From contig NZ_JAUXSP010000002.1 of NCBI RefSeq assembly GCF_030679875.1, positions 1 to 64,000 on the forward strand: a DNA stretch of 64,000 nucleotides. The letters are read 5' to 3'. Under the pieces are notes generated by a model that saw only the letters and a program-made list of their open reading frames with translations, did not search any database and was not told where the DNA came from. Both the position numbers and the translations under genes were made by a program. The stretch comes from Phenylobacterium sp. (GTDB lineage: Bacteria > Pseudomonadota > Alphaproteobacteria > Caulobacterales > Caulobacteraceae). Positions 26,680 to 34,678 of the stretch are shown here, piece after piece (position 1 is the first letter of the stretch; the number at the start of each line of letters is the position of its first letter).

Positions 26680-27102
26680 TCAGGCCCGCCGCAGGACGCC
26701 CGTGGCCAGGGCTGGAATCAGATAACCCAGGAGCAGGACCGTATTGGGCGCGATATTGAGCGCGAACCCCGTCGCCGCCGACAGGGCGCCGTCAATGAGG
26801 TACCAGCCGACCACCGACAGGGTCACCCCCCGCCAGACCGGTCCGGCCCGGTCCCCCAGCAGGTCGATGGCCTTGAAGGCGGCCTCCAGGGTCAGCCACC
26901 AGCCCAGGGTGACCGCCCCCATCAGGGCGATGGCGAACCGCAGCGAACCGTCCATCTCCAGGGGAGACTCCGCGCCCAACAGGGCGAAGATCAGCCGCAC
27001 AGGGCCGCTGGTCGCCTCGAACGCCGCCCCGGCCAGGACCAGGCCGAACCCGGCCACCGACAGCCGCCAGACCGCCATCCAAACCCGCCAGAAGCCCGTC
27101 AT
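26680..27102 (-). CDS. Four-helix membrane protein, function unknown
   Basis: A 140-residue hydrophobic protein with about four transmembrane helices (approximately 12-28, 52-70, 88-106, 116-135). Two arginine/tryptophan-rich loops and the GWYLIDGALSAATGF helix are notable but no family was recognised. Start chosen at the second ATG (27102), six bases after AGGGAG, since the first ATG abuts the ribosome-binding site. It is next to a DUF805 gene on the same strand, separated by 106 bases. Confidence 0.6.
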   Translation of the reverse strand: MTGFWRVWMAVWRLSVAGFGLVLAGAAFEATSGPVRLIFALLGAESPLEMDGSLRFAIALMGAVTLGWWLTLEAAFKAIDLLGDRAGPVWRGVTLSVVGWYLIDGALSAATGFALNIAPNTVLLLGYLIPALATGVLRRA

Positions 27103-27208
27103 CACCATCTCCCTGGTCACCCTGGGGGCAGACTGGCCCCCGACCTCCGCAGGCGGCAATGACCTCGAGGGTCATGCCGTGCGGACGCCTCTTGGGGGAC
27201 AGCTCAGC

Positions 27209-27592
27209 CTAGCTGGCTGGCGGCGGTTCGGGCGGCATGGGCGAGGGCCCGGGCGCGTCATACTTCTCGCCTTCCGGGTTGCTCGGCTGGACGTAGAAGA
27301 AGATCAGCACCAGCCAGCCAATCAACGGGATGAGGCCGATAAGCACCCACCAGCCGCTCCGGCCGGTGTCATGCAGCCGCCGGACGGCCATGCCCAGATT
27401 CGGCAGGAACAGGCCCAGGGTCAGCAGCAGAGTGAAGGGCTCCACGCCCCCAGAGGACAGGCCGTCATCCAGGATGCTCCCGGCGACGCCCGCAAGGAAG
27501 ACCGCCAGAACCCACCACCAGAAGGTGGCGCGGCCGGTGCGCCCGTCGAATTTCATGTAGTTGGCGAAGCCGTATCTGACCGCCTCGATCAT
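27209..27592 (-). CDS. DUF805 domain membrane protein
   Basis: A 127-residue DUF805 family protein. Typical signature: YMKFDGRTGRATFWWWVLAV near the N-terminus, GMAVRRLHDTGRSGWWVLIGLIPLIGWLVLIFFYVQPSNPEG (R-R-L-H-D-x-x-x-S-G-W-W motif), and a short proline-rich cytoplasmic tail ending PPEPPPAS. Three to four transmembrane helices. The role of the family is unknown. ATG at 27592. Confidence 0.87.
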   Translation of the reverse strand: MIEAVRYGFANYMKFDGRTGRATFWWWVLAVFLAGVAGSILDDGLSSGGVEPFTLLLTLGLFLPNLGMAVRRLHDTGRSGWWVLIGLIPLIGWLVLIFFYVQPSNPEGEKYDAPGPSPMPPEPPPAS

Positions 27593-27745
27593 TATTCTGT
27601 CCTTCCGAAAGCCGCGCGGCGGGGACCCCAACTGAAAGCCCCCGTGCATCGGCCCTCGACTCTGGCGCGTCCTTGTCCAGGATCAAAGCCCCCGCGTGTG
27701 GGACCGCTGTAACCGGGCCCGGCGCGGCCCACGAGAGGACATTCC

Positions 27746-28321
27746 ATGAGCGAGCAGGGCGGAGGCCTCGGCCGGGCGTCGACCCGGTGGTTCGGCAAGC
27801 CGGAGAGCGCCCTGGACGCGGCCGAACGGCGGGTCCTGGCGACGACGATCGACCGCAGCCCAGTGAGCCGGGACGTCAATGAATCCTTCGCCGGCGAGCA
27901 GACCTTCGGTCAGCGTCTGGCCGACCGGGTGGCGGCGGTGGGGGGGTCCTGGACCTTCATCCTGGCGTTCGCCGCCTTTCTCATCGCCTGGGCCTTGCTG
28001 AACCTGACCCTGGGGCGCGGCGCCTTCGACCCCTACCCCTTCATCTTCCTCAACCTGCTGCTCTCCATGCTGGCGGCCATCCAGGCGCCCTTCATCATGA
28101 TGAGCCAGAACCGGCAGGCGGCGAAGGATCGGATCAACGCCGCCCACGACTACGAAGTGAACCTCAAGGCCGAGATCGAGATCATGGCCCTGCACGACAA
28201 GCTTGACCACCTGCGGGTCCAGCAGATCGAGGCCATACTGACGCGCCAGCAGGAGCAGCTCGACCTGATGCGCCAGCTGCTGGAGCGAGAGGCGGGGCGC
28301 GACGCAAGGCCGGCGTCGTAG
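27746..28321 (+). CDS. DUF1003 domain membrane protein
   Basis: A 191-residue protein with the DUF1003 signature: FGQRLADRVAAVGGSWTFILAFAAFLIAWALLN followed by FDPYPFIFLNLLLSMLAAIQAPFIMMSQNRQAAKDR, two transmembrane helices, and a C-terminal charged coiled coil (EIEIMALHDKLDHLRVQQIEAILTRQQEQLDLMRQLLERE). The family is widespread and unassigned. GAGAGGA precedes the start. It is divergent from DUF805 and followed 63 bases later by a methyltransferase gene. Confidence 0.9.
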   Translation: MSEQGGGLGRASTRWFGKPESALDAAERRVLATTIDRSPVSRDVNESFAGEQTFGQRLADRVAAVGGSWTFILAFAAFLIAWALLNLTLGRGAFDPYPFIFLNLLLSMLAAIQAPFIMMSQNRQAAKDRINAAHDYEVNLKAEIEIMALHDKLDHLRVQQIEAILTRQQEQLDLMRQLLEREAGRDARPAS

Positions 28322-28384
28322 AGACGGCAAGAGGGTCCGATGATGCTAAAGCAAGGCGGACCAGAAGACGCACAAGGACGCCCC

Positions 28385-29035
28385 ATGCCCCGCGCCGCCG
28401 CCGACGCCCGCTTCTGGGACAAGATCGCCCGGAAGTACGCCACCGATCCCATCGCCGACTTGGCCGGCTACGAGCGCACCCTGGAGCGGACCCGGCACTA
28501 TCTGAAACCCGGTGATGCGGTGCTGGAGTTTGGCTGCGGCACCGGGACCACCGCCCTGAAGCTGGCGCCTTCCGTGGCGCGCTATGTGGCGAGCGACCTC
28601 TCCAGCGAGATGATCGCCATCGCGCAGGACAAGGCGAAGGCCGAGGACATCGCCCACCTCACCTTCGCCGTGGCCACGCCAGAGGCCGGCCCCTGGCCGG
28701 ACGGCGAGTTTGACGTGGCCCTGGGCTTCAACGTCCTGCACCTGGTGGCCGAGCGGGACGTGGCCCTGGCGAGCCTCCATCGGGTCCTGAAGCCTGGCGG
28801 GCTTCTGATCACCAAGACCCCCTGCCTGGCCGAGATGAGCCTGCTGCTGCGCCTGGCCCTGCCGCTCATGCTGCCGCTGATGCAGCTGATCGGCAAGGCG
28901 CCCCATGTGGCCTTTCTGTCGGCCAAGGACCTGGAGCGGGACCTGACGGCGGCGGGCTTCGAGATCATTGAGCGCGCCAGCCACGCCTCAAAGGGCAAGG
29001 ACGCGCGCCCCTTCCTGGCGGCCCGCAGGCGCTAG
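28385..29035 (+). CDS. Class I SAM-dependent methyltransferase
   Basis: A 216-residue methyltransferase with the SAM-binding loop VLEFGCGTGTTALKLAP, acidic strand end VASDLSSEMIAIA, motif IV/V region FDVALGFNVLHLV, and post-core LHRVLKPGGLLITKTPCL. A hydrophobic helix (LRLALPLMLPLMQLIGKAPHVAFL) near residues 158-182 suggests membrane association, seen in some ubiquinone/small-molecule methyltransferases. Substrate not deducible. ATG at 28385 preferred over 28340. Confidence 0.87.
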   Translation: MPRAAADARFWDKIARKYATDPIADLAGYERTLERTRHYLKPGDAVLEFGCGTGTTALKLAPSVARYVASDLSSEMIAIAQDKAKAEDIAHLTFAVATPEAGPWPDGEFDVALGFNVLHLVAERDVALASLHRVLKPGGLLITKTPCLAEMSLLLRLALPLMLPLMQLIGKAPHVAFLSAKDLERDLTAAGFEIIERASHASKGKDARPFLAARRR

Positions 29036-29159
29036 TCACGCGGGGCGCTGTCGCATCGGCGAAAAAATGCCGGACTATTGTCGGGAAACGCCGGCGCGGG
29101 CCGTCCTAGGCTCGATCGGGCGCCCCCATCGGCTGACCTGCAAGCCCAGGAGCTAGACC

Positions 29160-30299
29160 ATGACCTATATCGACGGTTTCGTGATCGCGGTCCCCACGGC
29201 CAACCGACAGAAATTCATCGACCATGCGCTGACCGGCAACAGCGTCTTCATGGAGCTGGGCGCCCTGCGCATCCTCGAATGCTGGGGCGACGATGTGCCC
29301 GAGGGCAAGCAGACCGACTTCCGCCGGGCGGTCCAGGCCACGGCGGAGGAGACCGTGGTCTTCTCCTGGATCGAATGGCCGGACAAGGCGACCCGGGACG
29401 CGGCCATGGCGCGGATGGAGTCGATGATGGCCACCGATCCGCGGATGAGCCCTGAGCACAATCCCATGCCCTTTGACGGGGCGCGGATGATCTTTGGCGG
29501 CTTCACCCCGGTGGTGACGCTGGAGGCCCCGGCGTCGAACGTGCAGGGCGACTTCATCTGGTACGAGCTGCTGACCACCGACGCCGAAGCCGCCCAGGCC
29601 TTCTATGGCCAGGTCCTGCCGTGGACCTTCGCCGATTCCGGCCAGGCCGACATGGACTACCGCCTCGTCAGCGCCCCGGAGCACGACGTGGCCGGCCTGA
29701 TGGCCATCACGCCGGAGATGGCCGAGCATGGGGCGCGGCCGACCTGGCTTCCCTATCTGGCGGTCGATGATGTGGATGCGACCACAGCGGCCATCACCCA
29801 GAAGGGCGGGGCGGTGCAGATGCCGGCCATGGACGTGCCCATGGTCGGCCGCATGGCCATGGTCGCCGACCCGCAGGGCGCGACCCTCTATGTGATGACG
29901 CCCGCGGGCGGCGGCCGCAGCCTGGCCTTCGCCTCGGACCGACCCCGGATCGGCCACGCCGCCTGGAACGAGCTTCACACCCCCGACCAGGCCGGCGCCT
30001 GGAGCTTCTATGGGGATCTGTTCGGCTGGGCCCAGGACGGCGACATGGATATGGGCCCCATGGGCCGCTACCAGTTCATCCGCCACGGGGGCATGATCGG
30101 GGCCATGATGCCGGCCGAGGCGCCGGCCTGGACCGCCTATTTCCGCGTGCCCGACATCGACCTCGCCAAGGCCGCGGTGGAGGCCGCCGGCGGCCAGGTA
30201 GTCCAGGGCCCCGATGAAATCCCCGGCGGCGAGTTCTCGATGAACTGCCTCGACCCCCAAGGCGCGGCCTTCGGCCTGATCGGCTATCGCAAGGCTTAA
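29160..30299 (+). CDS. DUF1428-VOC-VOC fusion protein
   Basis: A 379-residue protein joining an N-terminal DUF1428 domain (residues about 1-115: MTYIDGFVIAVPTANRQKFI, LECWGDDVPEGKQTDFRRAV, DPRMSPEHNPMPFDGARMIFGGF) to two vicinal-oxygen-chelate (VOC/glyoxalase-like) modules (about 130-255: FIWYELLTTDAEAAQAFYGQVLPW ... DPQGATLYVM; about 260-378: WNELHTPDQAGAWSFYGDLFGW ... DPQGAAFGLIGY). DUF1428 is a small ferredoxin-like family of unknown role usually standing alone; VOC proteins bind metals and act on small molecules or confer resistance. The fusion is unusual. AGGAG precedes the start. Confidence 0.87.
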   Translation: MTYIDGFVIAVPTANRQKFIDHALTGNSVFMELGALRILECWGDDVPEGKQTDFRRAVQATAEETVVFSWIEWPDKATRDAAMARMESMMATDPRMSPEHNPMPFDGARMIFGGFTPVVTLEAPASNVQGDFIWYELLTTDAEAAQAFYGQVLPWTFADSGQADMDYRLVSAPEHDVAGLMAITPEMAEHGARPTWLPYLAVDDVDATTAAITQKGGAVQMPAMDVPMVGRMAMVADPQGATLYVMTPAGGGRSLAFASDRPRIGHAAWNELHTPDQAGAWSFYGDLFGWAQDGDMDMGPMGRYQFIRHGGMIGAMMPAEAPAWTAYFRVPDIDLAKAAVEAAGGQVVQGPDEIPGGEFSMNCLDPQGAAFGLIGYRKA

Positions 30300-30331
30300 G
30301 GACGGCGGGCGATAGTTCCTCTTCCACCGTC

Positions 30332-30412
30332 ATGGCCCGGCTCGACCGGGCCATCCATGAACACCGACGAACGGCCGTGTGCATGGGCCCTCGGATCAAG
30401 TCCGAGGGCGAC
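30332..30412. repeat. Two adjacent palindromic elements
   Basis: First ATGGCCCGG-ctcga-CCGGGCCAT (30332-30354), a perfect 9-bp stem; second CATGGGCCCTCGGATCAAGT followed by CCGAGGGCGACG (30382-30412), a near-copy of the repeat at 8790. They lie between the convergent DUF1428-VOC and SRPBCC genes and probably act as bidirectional terminators as well as being dispersed extragenic repeats. Confidence 0.6.
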
Positions 30413-30417
30413 GGGGG

Positions 30418-30957
30418 TTAGTTGGGGAAGCCCGCCTCCGCCAGTCGGCGCACATTCTCGATGCCGCGGCGCATATAGGTCCGCCAGAACAGCGCGATCA
30501 GCAGCGAAAGCGGCGCGGCCATCAGGGCTGAGCGGGGCACGAAGGTATAGCGCCAGCTGATCTCCGTCCGCCCCGGCGCGACCTCCACAAAGGTCCACTC
30601 GCCAAAGGCCGCCTCGGTAAGGCGCGCCAGCGGCCCTGAGAACCCGCCCACCCGATAGGCGAAGCGGGCCCGGCCGCCGCTGGGCGCGGCCCCATCGCAG
30701 GGATCGCTGGCCAGGATCTCCTCGCGCACCGCCGACCCATCCGCCAGATGCACCTGCCGCGCACTCCCCACCACGTCCCAAGCCCCCGTCTGGCCGCCGG
30801 TCCGCAGAACGGCGGGGATGGGGCCGGAGCCCTTGGGGAAGACCTCGGCCAGGTCGATCGGCACAAAGACGGCCCAGACTTGCGCGAGGGGGGCCGTGGC
30901 GGCGGTTGTCACCTGGGCGGAGGGGCCGGCGGGACGGTGATCTGGAGACGCTGGCAT
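30418..30957 (-). CDS. SRPBCC (START-like) family protein
   Basis: A 179-residue protein with a START/Bet v1-like pattern: VTTAATAPLAQVWAVFVPIDLAEVFPKG..., REEILASDP, FAYRVGGFSGPLARLTEAAFGEWTFVEVAPGRTEISWRYTFVPRSALMAAP and a C-terminal amphipathic/hydrophobic helix (LSLLIALFWRTYMRRGIENVRRLAEAGF). SRPBCC proteins bind small hydrophobic ligands. No close functional neighbour. GAGAGA precedes the start. Confidence 0.8.
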   Translation of the reverse strand: MPASPDHRPAGPSAQVTTAATAPLAQVWAVFVPIDLAEVFPKGSGPIPAVLRTGGQTGAWDVVGSARQVHLADGSAVREEILASDPCDGAAPSGGRARFAYRVGGFSGPLARLTEAAFGEWTFVEVAPGRTEISWRYTFVPRSALMAAPLSLLIALFWRTYMRRGIENVRRLAEAGFPN

Positions 30958-31028
30958 GTGATCTCTCGGAGTGATGGCAACCGGCGATTATCACCCTGGA
31001 AAGTAGCGCGTGTCTCACCTCACTCGTA

Positions 31029-31117
31029 TCGTCATCCTGGGCCTCGTGCCCAGGATCCCTCGCGACGCTCGCGCCTGCCATCAACAGGTATGCTCGGCAC
31101 GAGGCCGAGTATGACGA
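31029..31117. repeat. Long extragenic inverted repeat (TCGTCAT...ATGACGA)
   Basis: Outer arms TCGTCAT (31029-31035) and ATGACGA (31111-31117) frame inner elements CTGGGCCTCGTGCCCAG (about 31037-31053) and CTCGGCACGAGGCCGAG (about 31093-31109), each itself a hairpin. The two inner elements are imperfect reverse complements. This is a mobile-repeat type seen scattered in alphaproteobacterial intergenic regions. Confidence 0.6.
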
Positions 31118-31159
31118 GGTGGGGGTGAGGGAAATCCGCGCCAAAGGTCTGCAACTCGT

Positions 31160-31395
31160 GTGTGTCCCAACTTCCAGACCTGAGCGAGGGAGGCTGAGGC
31201 TGCGGTCGAGACCTGTTTGGAGGGGCCGGCGGGGGGCTGCGTCGTGGAGGTCAGCACTAGGGGCGGGCTCCAAGGGAGGGGGCGGGCATCACTCTCGCTT
31301 CGGACGTGGTGTGTCCCAACTCCTGTTTCAGCGCCAGCATACCTTCCCGCCTAACGCCACCGCACCTCGCCCGAGAAACTGGGGACACACACCAC
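31160..31395. repeat. Three copies of a GTGTGTCCC repeat (possible REP/RAYT remnant)
   Basis: GTGTGTCCCAACT occurs at 31160-31172 and 31309-31321, and the inverted form ACTGGGGACACACACCAC at about 31378-31395. This sequence type often flanks REP-associated Y1 tyrosine transposases; no transposase gene is found here, so the copies may be non-autonomous remnants. Confidence 0.45.
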
Positions 31396-31476
31396 TTAAC
31401 TGGACGCTGCTGTGCGGCGATAGGCGTGCGCCCCCAAAGGCGGGACCAGTTCAACGTTGGCGGCTTGAACTCAGAC

Positions 31477-31568
<92 letters not shown>

Positions 31569-31659
31569 TAGGGCCAGCAAGGGGGCCTGGGATGAGCAGG
31601 CCCGCTGAGCGAGGCGCGGAACCTACTCAGGTCGGGCTTGCTCCGCAAGCGGCGGATGC

Positions 31660-33753
31660 TCAGTCCATCAGCCGCTGCATCAGATACGCGTAGTGCCGGG
31701 CCCAGCGGGCGGCGTTCAGCTTCGGGTCGGCGTCGTTGGCGTGGCCGCCAAAGGTGGGCTCGTAATAGATGACGGGGACGTCCAGGGCCTCCAGGGCGGC
31801 GGCGAACTTGCGGGCATGGCCTGGATGGACCCGGTCGTCGCGGGTGTTGGTGGTGATGTAGGCCTCCGGGTAGCTCGTCCCGGCCTGCAGGTTCTGCTGG
31901 GCCGAGTAGCGGGCGATGAAGGCGTAGTCCTCGGGGACTTCGGGGTCGCCATATTCCCCGATCCAGGAGGCGCCGGCCGGCAGGCGGTGATAGCGCAGCA
32001 TGTCGATCAGCGGGCTCTCGATCACCACGGCGTTCCACAGCTCCGGATGCTGGGTCATGGACACGCTGGTCAGCACGCCCCCGTTGGAGCGGCCATAGAT
32101 GCCTAGGCGCCGGGGCGAGGTGATCTTTCGGGCGCTCAGGTCCCGGGCGATGGCGGCGAAATCATCAAAGGCCAGCTGGCGGTTTTCCCGCAGCACCGCC
32201 TGGTGCCAGGCCGGGCCGAACTCGCCGCCGCCGCGGATATTGGCCAGGACAAAGGCGCCGCCCCTGGCCATCCACAGCTTGCCGGCCTCGGGCATGTAGC
32301 GGGGCGGCATGGCGATCTCGAACCCCCCATAGCCCAGCATCAGGGTGGGGATCTGGCCATCCAGGGCCGCAGCCTTGGGCCGGACCACGAAATAGGGGAT
32401 CTGGGCGCCGTCGCTGGAGGTCGCCCAATGCTGCTCCACCAGATGGGTGGTGGGATCAAACCGGTCGGGCAGGGCGGCGACCTGACGGGCGGAGCCCAGT
32501 CCGGCGTCGGCCAGCCACAGGCTGGTGGGGGTCAGGAAGCCCTCGACCTTGAGGAACACGGCCTCATCGCGGCCGGAGACCGCCTGCAGCACGATGTTGG
32601 ACTCCGCCGGCAGGTCCAGGCGGGTGGCCCGCCACTGGCCGCCGGTGAAATCATGGACGTCCAAGGCGCCCTGCACATCCTCCAGCAGGGCGACGACCAG
32701 CCGGCCCTTGGTGGCGCGGACCTGCTGGATGGCCTGGCGCGGACCGGGCGCGAAGACCAGCCTGGCCTTGGCGCCGGCCGGGTCAGCCTTCAGGGCTGTG
32801 AGGTCAAAGGCGACCAGGGCGCCCTGGGGCAGGTCGCCCTGGGCCTCCTGCAGGGAAAACACCACCTGGCCGTCCACATAGGCCTCATAGCTGGCCTTCT
32901 TCGGCAGGGGCAGGCGGACGGGCTCAGGCCCGCCCAGCAGCATGTAGTCGCTGTCGTAGAAGGTGACGCCGCGCCGCGCGATCACCGCATCTGCCCGGCC
33001 GCCCTCGCCCCGCAGGACCAGGGGCGAGACCGAGACGTCGGTGGCCTGGCCGCGATAGAGCTCGGTCGCCGTCCCGTCCCGGGCCAGCGATTTCAGCACA
33101 TAGGCGTAGCCGGACTCCGTGACCTCCCCCGGAACCCATTCGCGGGCCACCAGCAGGGTGTCGGCGTCGAGCCAGGCCACGCTCTGCTTGCCCTCGGGCA
33201 AGGTGAAGCCGCCGGCGACGAAGGTTCTGGCGGTGGTGTCGAACTCGCGGATCTCGACGGCGTCGCCGCCCCCGTCCGACAGCTCCACGAGGCACAGGGT
33301 CTCGGCGGGCTTCAGGCAGTCGGCGCCATGGAAGAACCAGTTGCGGTTCTCGGTCTTCGCTAAAGCGTCCATGTCCAGGACCGGCGCCCAGTCCGGCGTT
33401 CCGGCGGCGTAGGAGGCGAGGCTCGCATGGCGCCACAGGCCGTGGGGGTTGGCGTCGTCCTGCCAGAGATTGTCCACGCCGCCGGCCCGGAAGCTGGGCG
33501 TGGAGATGCGGTCCTGGGCGCTGAAGATGGCCTGGGCCTCGGCCAGCAGGGTCTCGTAGCGCGGATCGCCGTCGAGCCTGGCCTGCGCCTTGGCGTTCTG
33601 GTCTTCGACCCAGGCCATGGCGCGGGCGCCATCGACCTCTTCCAGCCACTGGAAGGGATCAGGGGCGCCGGCGCGCGGGGGGCCAGAGGCCTGGGCCAAG
33701 GCGGCCGCGGGGACGAGAAGAGCGGCGCAGAGCAGGGGAAGCAGGGTGTTCAT
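31660..33753 (-). CDS. Prolyl oligopeptidase family serine peptidase (S9A), exported
   Basis: A 697-residue two-domain peptidase: signal peptide (MNTLLPLLCAALLVPAAALA), seven-bladed beta-propeller region (about 60-430) and alpha/beta-hydrolase domain. Catalytic Ser is in GIYGRSNGGVLTSV (near 556), Asp in ITTNTRDDRVHPGHA (near 640) and His in TFGGHANDADP (near 671). The family cleaves short peptides after proline. The presence of a signal peptide points to the periplasm. GAAAGGGG ribosome-binding site. Divergent from dapF with a 94-base spacer. Confidence 0.92.
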   Translation of the reverse strand: MNTLLPLLCAALLVPAAALAQASGPPRAGAPDPFQWLEEVDGARAMAWVEDQNAKAQARLDGDPRYETLLAEAQAIFSAQDRISTPSFRAGGVDNLWQDDANPHGLWRHASLASYAAGTPDWAPVLDMDALAKTENRNWFFHGADCLKPAETLCLVELSDGGGDAVEIREFDTTARTFVAGGFTLPEGKQSVAWLDADTLLVAREWVPGEVTESGYAYVLKSLARDGTATELYRGQATDVSVSPLVLRGEGGRADAVIARRGVTFYDSDYMLLGGPEPVRLPLPKKASYEAYVDGQVVFSLQEAQGDLPQGALVAFDLTALKADPAGAKARLVFAPGPRQAIQQVRATKGRLVVALLEDVQGALDVHDFTGGQWRATRLDLPAESNIVLQAVSGRDEAVFLKVEGFLTPTSLWLADAGLGSARQVAALPDRFDPTTHLVEQHWATSSDGAQIPYFVVRPKAAALDGQIPTLMLGYGGFEIAMPPRYMPEAGKLWMARGGAFVLANIRGGGEFGPAWHQAVLRENRQLAFDDFAAIARDLSARKITSPRRLGIYGRSNGGVLTSVSMTQHPELWNAVVIESPLIDMLRYHRLPAGASWIGEYGDPEVPEDYAFIARYSAQQNLQAGTSYPEAYITTNTRDDRVHPGHARKFAAALEALDVPVIYYEPTFGGHANDADPKLNAARWARHYAYLMQRLMD

Positions 33754-33847
33754 GCCCCTTTCCTAGAACTGCGGGGGCCGATCTGTCTTCCCCCGCCGCG
33801 TCGGGCGGGATGATTTGGTGAGGCTTCTGCCCTATATGTCGGCCGCT

Positions 33848-34678
33848 ATGAGCCGTCCGTTCCTGAAGATGAACGGGCTCGGCAACGACTTCGTCGTGGT
33901 CGAGGCCCGCACCGAGCCCTTCGCGCCCAGCGCCGAAGAGGTGCGCGCTATCGCTGACCGCGAGCGCGGGATCGGCTGTGACCAGCTGATCTCCATTGAG
34001 CCGACCGCCGGCGAGGCCGATGTGCGGGTGCGGTTCTGGAACGCCGATGGCGAAGAGGTCGGGGCCTGCGGCAACGGCTCGCGCTGCGTCGGCTGGCTGG
34101 TCATGGAGGCCGCCGGCCGTGATCAGGCCGTGCTGGAGGTGGGCGATCGCCTGCTGCGCACCACCCGGGCCGGCGAGGGGCTGGTCAGCGTCGACATGGG
34201 CGCGCCCGGCCTCGACTGGACCGACATCCCCTTAGACGAGCCGATGGACACCAAGGGGATCGAGCTGCAAGTCGGCCCGATCGATGCGCCGCTGCTGCAT
34301 ACGCCCGGCGCCGTCTCCATGGGCAATCCTCATGTGGTCTTCTTCGTCGACGATATCGAGACCGCCCCGGTGGCTGAGGTCGGCCCGATGATCGAGCATC
34401 ACCGGCTGTTTCCTGAAGGGGTCAATGTCGGCTTCGCCCAGGTTATCGCCCGCGATCATATCCGCCTGCGGGTCTGGGAACGCGGCGCCGGCCTGACCAA
34501 GGCCTGCGGCACCGGGGCCTGCGCGGCGCTGGTCGCCTGCGCCCGGCGGGGCCTGACCGACCGGACGGCGCGCCTGGAGCTGGACGGCGGCGACCTGACC
34601 ATCGAATGGCGCGAGGCCGACAACCACGTAATCATGACCGGGCCGGCCAGCCTCGACTTCACCGGAACCCTGCCATGA
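33848..34678 (+). CDS. dapF: Diaminopimelate epimerase
   Basis: DapF, 276 residues, interconverts LL- and meso-diaminopimelate for peptidoglycan and lysine synthesis. Seen: FLKMNGLGNDFVVVEAR, first catalytic Cys in ACGNGSRCVG (Cys74), second in KACGTGACAAL (about Cys219), GNPHVVFFVDD, and WERGAGLT. Both active-site cysteines and the mirror-related domains are intact. The ATG at 33848 matches the family start; upstream ATG at 33836 is possible. Its stop overlaps mtaB (ATGA), so dapF-mtaB are translationally coupled, a conserved alphaproteobacterial pair. Confidence 0.96.
   Translation: MSRPFLKMNGLGNDFVVVEARTEPFAPSAEEVRAIADRERGIGCDQLISIEPTAGEADVRVRFWNADGEEVGACGNGSRCVGWLVMEAAGRDQAVLEVGDRLLRTTRAGEGLVSVDMGAPGLDWTDIPLDEPMDTKGIELQVGPIDAPLLHTPGAVSMGNPHVVFFVDDIETAPVAEVGPMIEHHRLFPEGVNVGFAQVIARDHIRLRVWERGAGLTKACGTGACAALVACARRGLTDRTARLELDGGDLTIEWREADNHVIMTGPASLDFTGTLP

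Noticed and set aside
30418..31273. 325-residue minus-strand frame in another frame over the SRPBCC gene and spacer
   Set aside because: Lies over repeats and out of frame with the clear SRPBCC protein.
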